Assembly: GCF_038957035.1 (NCBI RefSeq)
Contig: NZ_CP152412.1
Location: 2,972,501 to 3,036,500, forward strand
Reading direction: 5' to 3'
From: Bradyrhizobium sp. B097
GTDB lineage: Bacteria; Pseudomonadota; Alphaproteobacteria; Rhizobiales; Xanthobacteraceae
DNA: 64,000 nucleotides
Part shown: in pieces, positions 51,963 to 60,800 of the stretch
Position numbering within the stretch: position 1 is the first letter of the stretch
Layout of the letters: the number at the start of each line of letters is the position of its first letter
Made by a program: the position numbers and the translations under genes
The notes under the pieces: generated by a model
The model's database searches: none
What the model saw: only the letters and a program-made list of their open reading frames with translations
Told to the model about the DNA's origin: nothing

Positions 51963-52350
51963 AGGTCTGAAACCCTAGGGAAAGAATCCGCCTGATGCTG
52001 GCCGGCCGTCGCTATCCGAAGCTGCTTGCCCCGCGCGGTCGCGGCTTCACCGGGCTGGACGGCCAGGCGCCCATCGGCGCCATGCAGATCGGCCTCGAAC
52101 AGACCGGGAATGGCCTTGTCCGGCATGCCGAATTCGTTGTCGCGCGGCCATGGCACAGCGCCGGCTCGATCATCTTGGTCGCCGACACGGCGCGCGCCGA
52201 TCGCCGCCGTCAGATCCTGCATGCAGGTCCGTTCACGCGTGCGCCGCTCGGCGTTGCGCGCTCGACAGCGATGTCGCGGACCGGCGCGTCCTGCCCGAAC
52301 CAGGGTGGGTTTCATTCACGCGTATGACAATGAGGAGTGAGGCGTAAACG

Positions 52351-52779
52351 ATGGGACGTCGATCTGAGGTACTGATGGCGCAAGACACCGCCGGCACGGA
52401 CAACCGGCGCGTGATACAAGTGGTATCGCGCGCATTCGACATCGTGCGTTGCTTCGAAGGTCGAAGCATACGCTTGGGCAATCGCGAGATCGCCGATCGC
52501 TGCGGTCTTCCCCGATCGACGGTCTCCCGTCTCACCTTGACCCTCACCCAGATCGGCCAGTTGATCTACCTGCCGCAAGAGCAGAAATATGCTCTCGGTC
52601 CGCACGCGGCCGCGCCCAGCGTCCCGCTGTTTGTGGAGGGGGGCGACAAGCCCGTCTGCGCCGACGAGCGGGAGCGCGCAACGGCGCAACCGTCGATGCT
52701 GATCAACTCGCGCTTCGAGTACTTCGAAGATCAGCGCAAGCCGGTGGCCGCGCCGCTTTCGGTCACGCCGCACCGCTGA
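52351..52779 (+). CDS. IclR-type helix-turn-helix protein, truncated
   Basis: A 142-residue protein with an intact IclR winged helix-turn-helix (about residues 20-85; VVSRAFDIVRCFEG, REIADRCGLPRSTVSRLTLTL, KYALGPHA) but no IclR effector domain, which should add about 170 residues. The last 55 residues have no IclR similarity. No other frame downstream carries the missing domain, so it was lost by deletion and not a simple frameshift. It precedes the thiolase operon by 65 nt in the same direction. It may still bind DNA without ligand control, or be a dying gene. Confidence 0.7.
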   Translation: MGRRSEVLMAQDTAGTDNRRVIQVVSRAFDIVRCFEGRSIRLGNREIADRCGLPRSTVSRLTLTLTQIGQLIYLPQEQKYALGPHAAAPSVPLFVEGGDKPVCADERERATAQPSMLINSRFEYFEDQRKPVAAPLSVTPHR

Positions 52780-52844
52780 CGCCTCGGTCGGGACCATTCG
52801 GCGCGAGCTCATAGTCAAGAAACATCCAAAGTAGAGGGAAACGC

Positions 52845-54095
52845 ATGTCTGAAGCATACATCATTGACGCGGTCCGCACGCCGCGCGGCATCGGCAAGCC
52901 GGGCAAGGGTGCGCTGTCGCATCTGCATCCGCAGCAACTGGCCGCGACCGTGCTCGGCGCGCTGAAGGAGCGCAACAAGCTCGATACCTCGACCGTCGAT
53001 GACATCATCTGGTCGACCTCGACCCAGGAAGGCAAGCAGGGCGGCGATCTCGGACGCATGTCGGCGCTCGCGGCCGGCTACGACATCAACGCCAGCGGCA
53101 CGACGCTGGATCGCTTCTGCGGCGGCGGCATCACCTCGGTGAACCTCGCGGCAGCTTCGGTGATGTCGGGGATGGAGGATTGCGTCATCGCCGGCGGCAC
53201 CGAGATGATGAGCTATCAGCAGACCCTCGCAGCCGAGCGTTCCAAGGCGGGACAGCCGGCGCGGATGATGGGTTCGGGTAATCCGGCGCTTGACGAGATT
53301 CACCCGCAGTCGCATCAGGGCGTGTGCGGCGACGCCATTGCCACGCGTGAGGGGATCAGCCGGGAGGCCTGCGATGCCCTGGCGCTGGTCAGCCAGCAGC
53401 GCGCCAAGCGGGCGATCGATGAAGGCCGCTTCGCCAAGTCGGTGATCTCCGTCCTCAACGACGACGGCAGCGTCGCTCTCGGTCGTGAGGAATTCCCGCG
53501 CCCCGAGACCACCGCCGAAGGCCTTGCTTCGCTGAAGCCGAGCTTCGAGCAGCTTGCCGATTTCGATCTCGGCAATGGCGTGACATTCAAGAAGCAGATC
53601 CAGCGCCGCTATCCGGGCCTCGAGTGGAAAGGCGTGCATCATGCCGGCAACAGCTCGGGCGTGGTGGACGGCGCCGCCGCGGTCCTCATCACCTCCAAAG
53701 AATATGCCGAGAAGCACGGCCTCAAGCCGCGCGGCCGCATCGTGGCCTATGCCAATCAGGGTGATGATCCGACGCTGATGCTCAATGCGCCGGTTCCGGC
53801 GGCCAAGAAGGTTCTCGCCAAGGCCGGCCTGACCAAGGACGACATCGACGTCTGGGAGATCAACGAGGCCTTCGCGGTCGTCGCCGAGAAGTTCATCCGC
53901 GACCTCGATCTGAATCGCGAGAAGGTCAACATCAATGGTGGTTCGATCGCGCTCGGCCACCCGATCGGCGCGACCGGATCGATCCTGATCGGCACGGCGC
54001 TCGACGAGCTCGAGCGCAGCGGCGGACGTTATGGCTTGGTCACCATGTGTGCCGCCGGCGGCATGGCGCCGGCCATCATCATCGAACGCATCTGA
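52845..54095 (+). CDS. Acetyl-CoA C-acyltransferase (thiolase)
   Basis: A 416-residue thiolase with GAGGGAAA ribosome site. Catalytic residues are in place: Cys92 (DRFCGGGITSVNLA), His372 (GSIALGHPIGATGS) and Cys402 (TMCAAGGMAPA), plus VWEINEAFAVV. It cleaves 3-ketoacyl-CoA with CoA, or condenses acetyl-CoA. The insertion HPQSHQGVCGDAIATREGISREACDALAL is the loop of long thiolases of the FadA/PaaJ group. It is the first of four co-directional genes that together make a complete beta-oxidation cycle. Confidence 0.94.
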   Translation: MSEAYIIDAVRTPRGIGKPGKGALSHLHPQQLAATVLGALKERNKLDTSTVDDIIWSTSTQEGKQGGDLGRMSALAAGYDINASGTTLDRFCGGGITSVNLAAASVMSGMEDCVIAGGTEMMSYQQTLAAERSKAGQPARMMGSGNPALDEIHPQSHQGVCGDAIATREGISREACDALALVSQQRAKRAIDEGRFAKSVISVLNDDGSVALGREEFPRPETTAEGLASLKPSFEQLADFDLGNGVTFKKQIQRRYPGLEWKGVHHAGNSSGVVDGAAAVLITSKEYAEKHGLKPRGRIVAYANQGDDPTLMLNAPVPAAKKVLAKAGLTKDDIDVWEINEAFAVVAEKFIRDLDLNREKVNINGGSIALGHPIGATGSILIGTALDELERSGGRYGLVTMCAAGGMAPAIIIERI

Positions 54096-54113
54096 TCGCG
54101 AAAGGATATAGCC

Positions 54114-54896
54114 ATGAAACTCGATTCATCGGTCGCCGCCGTCGTCACCGGCGGCGCTTCCGGCCTCGGCGCAGCCACTGCGCGGGCGCTCGCAGCACAA
54201 GGCGTGAAAGTCGCGATCTTCGACTTCAACGAAGAGAAGGGTGAAGCCATCGCCAAGGAAATCGGCGGCGTGTTCTGCAAGGTCGACGTCACTTCCGACG
54301 AGCAGGTCGATGCGGGCTTCGCCAAGGCCCGCGCGGCGCACGGCCAGGAGCGCATCCTGGTGAACTGCGCAGGCACCGGCAACGCGGTGAAGACCGCCGG
54401 CCGGGACAAGAAGACCGGCGAGCCCACCCACTTCCCGATCGACGCCTTCAACCGCATCATCCAGATCAATCTGGTCGGTACCTTCCGCTGCATCGCCAAG
54501 TCGGCGCAGGGCATGCTGTCGCTGTCCCCGCTGGAGCACGGTGAGCGCGGTGCCGTCGTCAACACGGCGTCCGTCGCGGCCGAGGACGGCCAGATGGGGC
54601 AGGCGGCTTACTCGGCGTCGAAGGCCGGCGTCGTCGGCATGACCCTGCCGATCGCGCGCGACCTGATGGCCGAGGGTATCCGCGTCAACACCATCCTGCC
54701 GGGCATCTTCAACACGCCGCTGCTGCAGGGCGCCCCGGAGAACGTCAAGGCCGCGCTCAGCGCGTCGGTGCCGTTCCCGAAGCGTCTCGGCATGCCGGAG
54801 GAGTATGCGCAGCTGGCGCTGACGATGATCACCAACGGCTACTTCAACGGTGAAGATGTCCGCCTCGATGGCGCCATCCGCATGGCTCCGCGCTAA
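54114..54896 (+). CDS. SDR-type 3-hydroxyacyl-CoA dehydrogenase
   Basis: A 260-residue short-chain dehydrogenase. The NAD fold is VVTGGASGLG (residues 10-19), Asp37 in the second strand points to NAD over NADP, and the catalytic Ser153, Tyr166 and Lys170 (AAYSASK) are present. The insert around residues 91-110 (VKTAGRDKKTGEPTHFPID) and MLSLSPLEHGERGAVVNTASVAAEDGQMGQAAY match type II 3-hydroxyacyl-CoA dehydrogenase (HSD17B10-like). It would oxidise 3-hydroxyacyl-CoA to the ketoacyl substrate of the thiolase 18 nt upstream. Confidence 0.92.
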   Translation: MKLDSSVAAVVTGGASGLGAATARALAAQGVKVAIFDFNEEKGEAIAKEIGGVFCKVDVTSDEQVDAGFAKARAAHGQERILVNCAGTGNAVKTAGRDKKTGEPTHFPIDAFNRIIQINLVGTFRCIAKSAQGMLSLSPLEHGERGAVVNTASVAAEDGQMGQAAYSASKAGVVGMTLPIARDLMAEGIRVNTILPGIFNTPLLQGAPENVKAALSASVPFPKRLGMPEEYAQLALTMITNGYFNGEDVRLDGAIRMAPR

Positions 54897-54919
54897 GCAC
54901 GGCAACAGGAGACGAAGCG

Positions 54920-55687
54920 ATGTCCGAAGAAACTCCGGTCCTCACTGAAGTCCGCGGACCCATTCTGATCATCACGCTGAACCGGCCGGAAGCCAAGAAC
55001 GCGGCCAACCTCGCCCTCTCCAAGGGCGTGGCCGCAGCGATCGACCGGCTCGACGCCGACGATGCCCTCAGCGTCGGCATCATCACCGGCGCCGGCGGCA
55101 CATTCTGCTCAGGCATGGACCTCAAGGGGTTCCTGAAGGGCGAGCGGCCGTCGATCCCCGGCCGCGGCTTCGCCGGCCTCACCGAGGCGCCGCCGAAGAA
55201 GCCGTTGATCGCGGCCGTGGACGGCTACGCGCTCGCCGGCGGGATGGAGATCGCGCTGTCGTGCGACATGATCGTCGCCAACCGCAACGCCAAGTTCGGA
55301 ATCCCCGAAGTGAAGCGCGGGCTGGCTGCTGCGGCCGGCGGGCTGATCCGCATGCCGCGCCAGATGCCGTTCCGCGTGGCGATGGAGTTCGCATTGACCG
55401 GCGAGTTCTTCGGCGCACAGCGCGCCTATGAGCTCGGCATCATCAATCGCGTGACCGACGGCCCGGCGCTCGACGCCGCGCTCGAGCTCGCGGCCGCGAT
55501 CGGCGCCAGCGGCCCGCTCGCGGTCAAGGCATCCAAGCAGGTGATCGTCGAATCGCGGCTCTGGCCGGAAGACCAGATGTGGAAGAAGCAGCAGGAGATC
55601 GTTGCTCCTGTCTTCGTGTCCGAGGATGCCCGCGAGGGCGCAGCTGCCTTCGCAGAAAAACGCGCGCCGAACTGGAAGGGCAAGTAA
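54920..55687 (+). CDS. Enoyl-CoA hydratase/isomerase family protein
   Basis: A 255-residue crotonase, AGGAGACG ribosome site. Oxyanion-hole segments are GAGGTFCSGMDLKGF (about residues 57-71) and AAVDGYALAGGMEIALSCDMIVA (about 98-120). Both acidic positions used by true hydratases are kept, in GGMEIAL and FGIPEVKRGL. It supplies the hydration step of the cycle. It ends 20 nt before a strong terminator that closes the three-gene thiolase unit. Confidence 0.92.
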   Translation: MSEETPVLTEVRGPILIITLNRPEAKNAANLALSKGVAAAIDRLDADDALSVGIITGAGGTFCSGMDLKGFLKGERPSIPGRGFAGLTEAPPKKPLIAAVDGYALAGGMEIALSCDMIVANRNAKFGIPEVKRGLAAAAGGLIRMPRQMPFRVAMEFALTGEFFGAQRAYELGIINRVTDGPALDAALELAAAIGASGPLAVKASKQVIVESRLWPEDQMWKKQQEIVAPVFVSEDAREGAAAFAEKRAPNWKGK

Positions 55688-55707
55688 GGCGTCGCTTGTT
55701 TCAATGA

Positions 55708-55753
55708 CGGAGCGCCGGTTTTGATTGAAGCAGAACCGGCGCTCCGAATTTTT
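55708..55753 (+). terminator. Intrinsic terminator after the crotonase gene
   Basis: A perfect 13-bp stem (55708-55720 with 55734-55746) with a 13-nt loop, followed by AATTTTTTG. This is the clearest intrinsic terminator in the window and separates the thiolase unit from the acyl-CoA dehydrogenase gene. Confidence 0.9.
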
Positions 55754-55813
55754 TGTGCGTGCCGCGCCGCGCGCCGGCCGGTTTCCGCGCCGCTTGAGAG
55801 CGCTATTGGGTGA

Positions 55814-56977
55814 ATGATGCGCAGCTTTACCGAAGACCAGGTCATCTTCCGCGACTCCTACCGTAAGTTCCTCGCCAGCGAGATCGCGCCCCATATGGAG
55901 GCGTGGCGGGAGGCCGGCATCGTCGACCGCAGCGCGTTCAAGAAGGCCGGCGACCTCGGCTTCCTGATGATCTGGCCCGAGGAAAAGTATGGCGGGATGG
56001 GCGACGAGGACTTCCGCTACGAGCAGATCATCATCGAGGAGACCGCGCGCTCGGGCTGCAAGGGCTGGTTCAACACGCTGCACAGTCGCCTGGTCGGTTC
56101 TTACTTCAAGCGCTTCGGCACCGAGGAGCAGCGCGACCGCTTCCTGCCGAAATGCGTCAGCGGCGAGACCATCCTGGCCATCGCGATGACCGAGCCCGGC
56201 GCGGGTTCGGACCTCGCGGGCATGCGGACGACGGCGGAAGACAAGGGCGATCATTTCCTGCTCAACGGCTCGAAGACCTATATTTCCAACGGCATCAATT
56301 CCGACGTGGTGATCGTGGCCGCCAGGCTCGCGGGCGCCGAGAAGAAGCACGCCATGGTGCTGCTGATCGTCGAGCGGGGCATGGAAGGCTTCGAGCGCGG
56401 CCGCAATCTCAAGAAGATGGGCATGCCGGCGCAGGACACCGCCGAATTGTTCTTCCAGAACGTCAAGGTGCCCAAGGCCAACGTGCTGGGAGAACCGGGC
56501 AGGGGCTTCTACTATCTGATGGAGGGTCTTGCCGAGGAGCGGCTGATCTCCGCGGTCGGGTCGATCGCCAATGGCCGCAAGGCATTCGACATCACGCGCG
56601 CTTACGTGCTGGAGCGCAAGCTGTTCGGCAGGCCGCTTGCCGAACAGCAAAATACCCAGTTCCGCATGGCGGAGATGGATGCCGAAATCGACCTCGTGCA
56701 GGTCTATGTCGATCACTGCGTCGCCGAGCACAATGCGGGGCGCCTGACCAGCAACATGGGCGCCAAGGCCAAGATGATGTCGTCGGAAGTCGAATGGAAG
56801 ATGCTCGACCTCGGCGTACAGCTGCACGGCGGCGCGGGCTATATGGATGAATATCCGATCAGCCGCATGTTCACCGACGCGCGCGTCAACCGGATCCTGG
56901 CGGGAAGCTCCGAGGTGATGCGGCTGATCATCGGCCGCGATGTCTTCTCGGAGCACTACAAGAGCATCTTGGACTAG
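55814..56977 (+). CDS. Acyl-CoA dehydrogenase
   Basis: A 387-residue flavoprotein (ATG at 55814 or 55817; weak ribosome site). Signatures are AIAMTEPGAGSDLAGMRTTA (about residues 116-135, FAD and substrate loop), LNGSKTYISNG, and the C-terminal LGVQLHGGAGYMDEYPISRMFTDARVNRILAGSSEVMRLIIGR with the Glu of GSSEVM in the usual catalytic place. It makes the trans-enoyl-CoA for the hydratase upstream. It has its own promoter region after the terminator and is convergent with the GntR gene. Confidence 0.94.
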   Translation: MMRSFTEDQVIFRDSYRKFLASEIAPHMEAWREAGIVDRSAFKKAGDLGFLMIWPEEKYGGMGDEDFRYEQIIIEETARSGCKGWFNTLHSRLVGSYFKRFGTEEQRDRFLPKCVSGETILAIAMTEPGAGSDLAGMRTTAEDKGDHFLLNGSKTYISNGINSDVVIVAARLAGAEKKHAMVLLIVERGMEGFERGRNLKKMGMPAQDTAELFFQNVKVPKANVLGEPGRGFYYLMEGLAEERLISAVGSIANGRKAFDITRAYVLERKLFGRPLAEQQNTQFRMAEMDAEIDLVQVYVDHCVAEHNAGRLTSNMGAKAKMMSSEVEWKMLDLGVQLHGGAGYMDEYPISRMFTDARVNRILAGSSEVMRLIIGRDVFSEHYKSILD

Positions 56978-56995
56978 CCGGTCACCGCGACCGGC
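56977..56995. terminator. Small hairpin between convergent acyl-CoA dehydrogenase and GntR genes
   Basis: A 7-bp stem (56977-56983 with 56989-56995) with a 5-nt loop begins at the last base of the dehydrogenase stop. It lacks a T-run and is a weak candidate bidirectional terminator. Confidence 0.35.
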
Positions 56996-57013
56996 CGTCT
57001 ATTTCGCTCCGCG

Positions 57014-57691
57014 TCACCCGCGCGCCTGCCGCAGCGGCTCGCGCGCGTACTCCTTCGAGCGCATCAAGGCATCGACGAAGATCGGCTCCCAGGAGCGGAT
57101 ATGGCTGCGTAGCAAGGTTGGCAATGACTCGGTCTCGCCGGCGAGCGCGAGTTCGATCAGCCGGTAGTGCTCGGGCACCGATGCCTGCTGCCGTTCGAGG
57201 CCGGCGCGTGAGCTGATGCCGTAGAGCCGCATCTTGTCGCGCAGGCTCATCACCATGTCGGTCAGCAGCTCATTGCCGGCGGCTGCGATGAACTCGCGAT
57301 GATAGTTGCGGTCGGCCTCCAGATAGAGCTGGACGTCGTCGGTCTCGACGGCCTTGGCGATCTGGTCGGCCCAGCCGCGCACGACTGGTAGATCCCTTGG
57401 AGGATTGGCGGCGACCAGCACCGCGGCGTGCAGCTCCAGCACCTCGCGCATGTCGAACAAATTGCGCAGCTCGGTCAGCGACGGCTCCACCACCTTGAAG
57501 CCGCGGTTGCGCATCGGCTCGACCAGGCCGCCGCGGCTGAGCTCGAGCAGCGCTTCGCGCACCGGCGTCGAGGAGACGCCGAGGCTCGCCGCGAGTGACG
57601 GCACCGAATACATCGTGCCGGGAAGGCTCTGCCCGGAAATGATCTCGGCGCGCACCCGCTGCAGCACCTGTTCGCGCAAATTCTGGTCCAT
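57014..57691 (-). CDS. GntR-family regulator, FadR/FCD subfamily
   Basis: A 225-residue regulator with GAGAGG ribosome site. The winged helix-turn-helix is at about residues 8-70 (VRAEIISGQSLPGTMYSVPSLAASLGVSSTPVREALLELSRGGLVE). The all-helical FCD ligand domain follows (about 75-215; FDMREVLELHAAVLVA, DRNYHREFIAAAGN, EHYRLIELALAGE), which usually binds a small carboxylate through a metal held by His and Asp residues. It is divergent from the molybdoenzyme fusion gene across 133 nt that contain a strong interrupted palindrome, its likely operator. Confidence 0.93.
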   Translation of the reverse strand: MDQNLREQVLQRVRAEIISGQSLPGTMYSVPSLAASLGVSSTPVREALLELSRGGLVEPMRNRGFKVVEPSLTELRNLFDMREVLELHAAVLVAANPPRDLPVVRGWADQIAKAVETDDVQLYLEADRNYHREFIAAAGNELLTDMVMSLRDKMRLYGISSRAGLERQQASVPEHYRLIELALAGETESLPTLLRSHIRSWEPIFVDALMRSKEYAREPLRQARG

Positions 57692-57760
57692 GGGTGCCTC
57701 TCGCCGGGAGCTCCGATTCGTCCCTGATTATTACTTAGCCTTGACGCGGCCGGTAGCGTA

Positions 57761-57796
57761 TGACGTAAATGTGTAACGCATTACAAGAATGCGTCA
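57761..57796. promoter_or_regulatory. Interrupted palindrome, probable GntR operator
   Basis: A 36-nt dyad centred at 57778.5 with two perfectly placed pairs of arms: outer TGACG/CGTCA (57761-57765 and 57792-57796) and inner TGTAA/TTACA (57772-57776 and 57781-57785). Overall 12 of 18 paired positions match. It lies 28 nt before the fusion-gene GTG and 69 nt upstream of the gntR start, so a dimeric GntR protein bound there could control both genes. Binding by this GntR is inferred from position and symmetry. Confidence 0.6.
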
Positions 57797-57824
57797 CTAG
57801 GGCTGACTTGACGATGAGACGGCG

Positions 57825-60800
57825 GTGAAGCAGCGTCTACCCGGCTATTGCACGCTTTGTCGCTCGCGCTGCGGTTCTGTCACCGTGGTCGAGGACGGGC
57901 GGGTTGTCGGCGTGGAGGTATTAAATAACCACCCGACCGGTGGCGCGCTTTGCGCCAAGGGGCGGGCCGCCCCCGAAATCGTCGCCAGCCCGCGCCGTCT
58001 GACGGTGCCGCTGAAGCGGACCGGGCCGCGTGATGCTACCGATCCCGGCTGGGTCGAGGTGTCCTGGGACGAGGCTTTGACCGAGATCGCCGACCGGCTC
58101 GGCAGCATCCGCGCTGAGAGCGGCGCCGAGGCGGTTGCGTTTGGCGTCACCACGCCGAGCGGCACGCCGATGGTCGACAGCTTCGAGTGGGTCGAGCGCT
58201 TCATCCGCGGCTTCGGCAGCCCCAACCTGATCTATGCGGTCGAGATCTGCGGCTGGCACAAGGATTATGCGCACGCGCTGACCTTCGGCCGCGGCATCGG
58301 CTTTCCCGATTACGACAATGCCGACGCGATCATCCTGTGGGGCCACAATCCCGCGCGCACCTGGCTCGCCCAGGCGACGCGGATCGCCGACGCGCGTCGG
58401 CGCGGCGCCAAGGTCGTCGTCGTCGATCCCAAGCCGAACGGCTCGGGTCAGCAGGCCGATCTCTGGCTGCGCATTCGCCCCGGTGCCGACGGCGCACTTG
58501 CGATGGGCGCGATCCGTCATCTCATCGCGACCGGCAGCTTCGATGCTGACTTCGTCGATGCATGGACCAATGGATCGCTGCTGGTCGATCGCGCTACCGG
58601 GCGCTTCCTGCGCGCCGACGCATTGTGGCCGGATGGTGCGCCTGAGGCTTTCGTTCGTCTCGATGCGTCGGGCTCGCCGGTGGCTTGCGACACCCGCTAC
58701 GCGCCGGAGCGCGGCGGCCGGCTTCGCGGCGCGCTGTCGATCCGTGCGCGCGACGGCCGGATGATCTCGGCGGCAACCGCGTTCGAATTGCTGGCCGAGC
58801 GCGCCGCGCCTTATACGCCGGCGCGCGTGGCGGAACTGACCTGGCTGCAAGTCGAGGACATCGACGCATTCAATGCGCTGCTCGGAGCCCGGCCGCGGCT
58901 TGCCTATCATTCCTGGACCGGCGTCGGCCAGCACACCAATGCAACCGCGATCGAGCGCGCGATCGCCTCGCTCTATGCGCTGACCGGCGCGTGCGATCGG
59001 CCCGGCGGCAATCGCTGGCCGGTGCCGCCGCCGACACGTCCTCTCAACGACTACAACATCCTGCCACCGGAGCAGCAGGCCAAGGCGCTGGGTATTGCCG
59101 AATTACCGCTTGGCCCGCCGGCGAAGGGCTGGATCACGGCGCGCGATTTCAGCCGGGCCGTGCTCGAGGCCGAGCCTTACCGGGTGCGCGCGCTGGTCGC
59201 CTTCGGCACTAACTTCGTCGTGTCGCAGGGCCATTCGGAGCGCAATCGCGCGGCGCTGAACGCGCTGGAATTCCAGGTTCATATCGACATGTTCATGAAC
59301 CCGACCGCGGAGAGCGCCGATTTCGTTCTGCCGGCCAGCACGCCGTGGGAGCGCGACGCGCTCAAGATCGGGTTCGAGATCACGCAGGAAGCCGTCGAGA
59401 CCGTGCAGTTTCGCCCGCGCATGGTCGAGCCGATCGGTGAAGTGAAGGCCGATTACGAGATCGCCGCCGCACTCGCGCTCAAGCTCGGTATGGGAAATTT
59501 GTTCTTCGGCGGTGACATCAAGGCCGGCTGGAATTATCAGCTGGCGCCGCTCGGCATCGGTGTCGAGGATCTGCGCGAACATCCCGAAGGACGCCGCTTC
59601 CCGCAGGTCTTCCGCGATGAAAAATACGCCGTCACGCGCGATGACGGAACGGCGGCGGGCTTTGCGACACCGACACGCCGTGTCGAGATCTATTCGGAAC
59701 TGATGCTGGGACACGGGCATGACCCGCTGCCCGATCATGTCGAACCGGTCGGCAGCCCGCTCACGACTGCGGCGGACGAGCGCTTTCCGCTCGTGCTCTC
59801 CACCGCCAAGAGCGGCTGGTTCATTCACTCCTCCTGGCGGCATGTCGCCTCGCTGCGGCGAAAGTCACCCGATCCGGCCGTCGAGATCAGCCCGCAACTC
59901 GCCGAGCGGCGCGGACTTGTGGAGGGCGACTGGGCCGTGGTGGAAACACAAGGCGGTGCCGTGCGCCTGAAGGTGCGCCTCAGTGCGGCGCTCGACGAAC
60001 GGGTTGTCGTCGCCGAATTCGGCTGGTGGGAGGACTGTCCGCCGCTCGGCCGCGATCGCTCGGCGGCGGCGGGCCCCCTCACGCACAACATCAACGCGGT
60101 GCTGCATGACGATGCGCGCGATCCGGTCAGCGGCTCCGTTCCGCTGCGCGCGATCGTGTGCGATATCAGGCGGGACGACGTGGCCAGCCGCGGCGTCTGG
60201 ACCGGCCAGCGGCGGCTCGTGGTCGGCGAGCGCAGGGTCGAGGCCGATAACGTCGTCGCCCTCAGCCTGCTGCCGCTTGACGGTGGTCCGTTGCCCGGTT
60301 TCCTGCCGGGGCAACACGTGATGATTGCGTTGCCTGACGCAACGGAAGCGCGGGCCTATTCGCTGACCGGATCGGGCAACCTGCCGCAAGCGCTATCGAT
60401 TGCGGTGAAGGGACGTTTCCTCGGTGAAGCGCGGAGCAGCGACGCGCCGTTCTTCATGCCGGATCGTCTGCATGGTCTTGCCGTTGGAGACCAGGTTCTA
60501 CTGGAGCCGCCGGGCGGCATCTTCACGCCGCCGCTGAAGGGGCCACGGCCGCTGGTCTTCCTCGCTGCCGGCATCGGCATCACGCCGTTCATCAGCCATC
60601 TCGAGACGCTGCAACACACAGCGCAACAAGATCGCGTTGCCGACGTCCTGCTGCTCCACGGCTGCCGCAGCAGCCGGGAGCATCCGTTCGCGCAGCGGCT
60701 CGCCGAACTGGAAGCCTGCACGCCGGAGCTGACGCGGGTGACGTTCTATTCGGCCCCGCTCGCGCAGGATCCGGTCGCTTCGCAGTCGTTGCGTAAGGGG

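Larger units (their letters stand above)
51137..52350. other. Long gap at the boundary of the sulfur island and the beta-oxidation cluster
   Basis: 1.2 kb with at most one doubtful small gene (51300-51602). Base composition varies, with AT-rich patches near 51430-51620 and 51930-51970. Open frames at 51950-52330 exist on both strands but have no ribosome site or recognisable motif. The stretch looks like decayed sequence from one or more former genes. Confidence 0.5.

Noticed and set aside
51956..52315. 119-residue frame on the minus strand and 110-residue frame on the plus strand before the IclR-type gene
   Set aside because: They overlap each other, neither has a ribosome site or recognisable domain, and both look like remnants or chance frames.
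55109..56956. 615-residue antisense frame across the crotonase and acyl-CoA dehydrogenase genes
   Set aside because: The sense genes and the strong terminator between them account for the sequence; the antisense frame reads through the terminator stem and has no motif.
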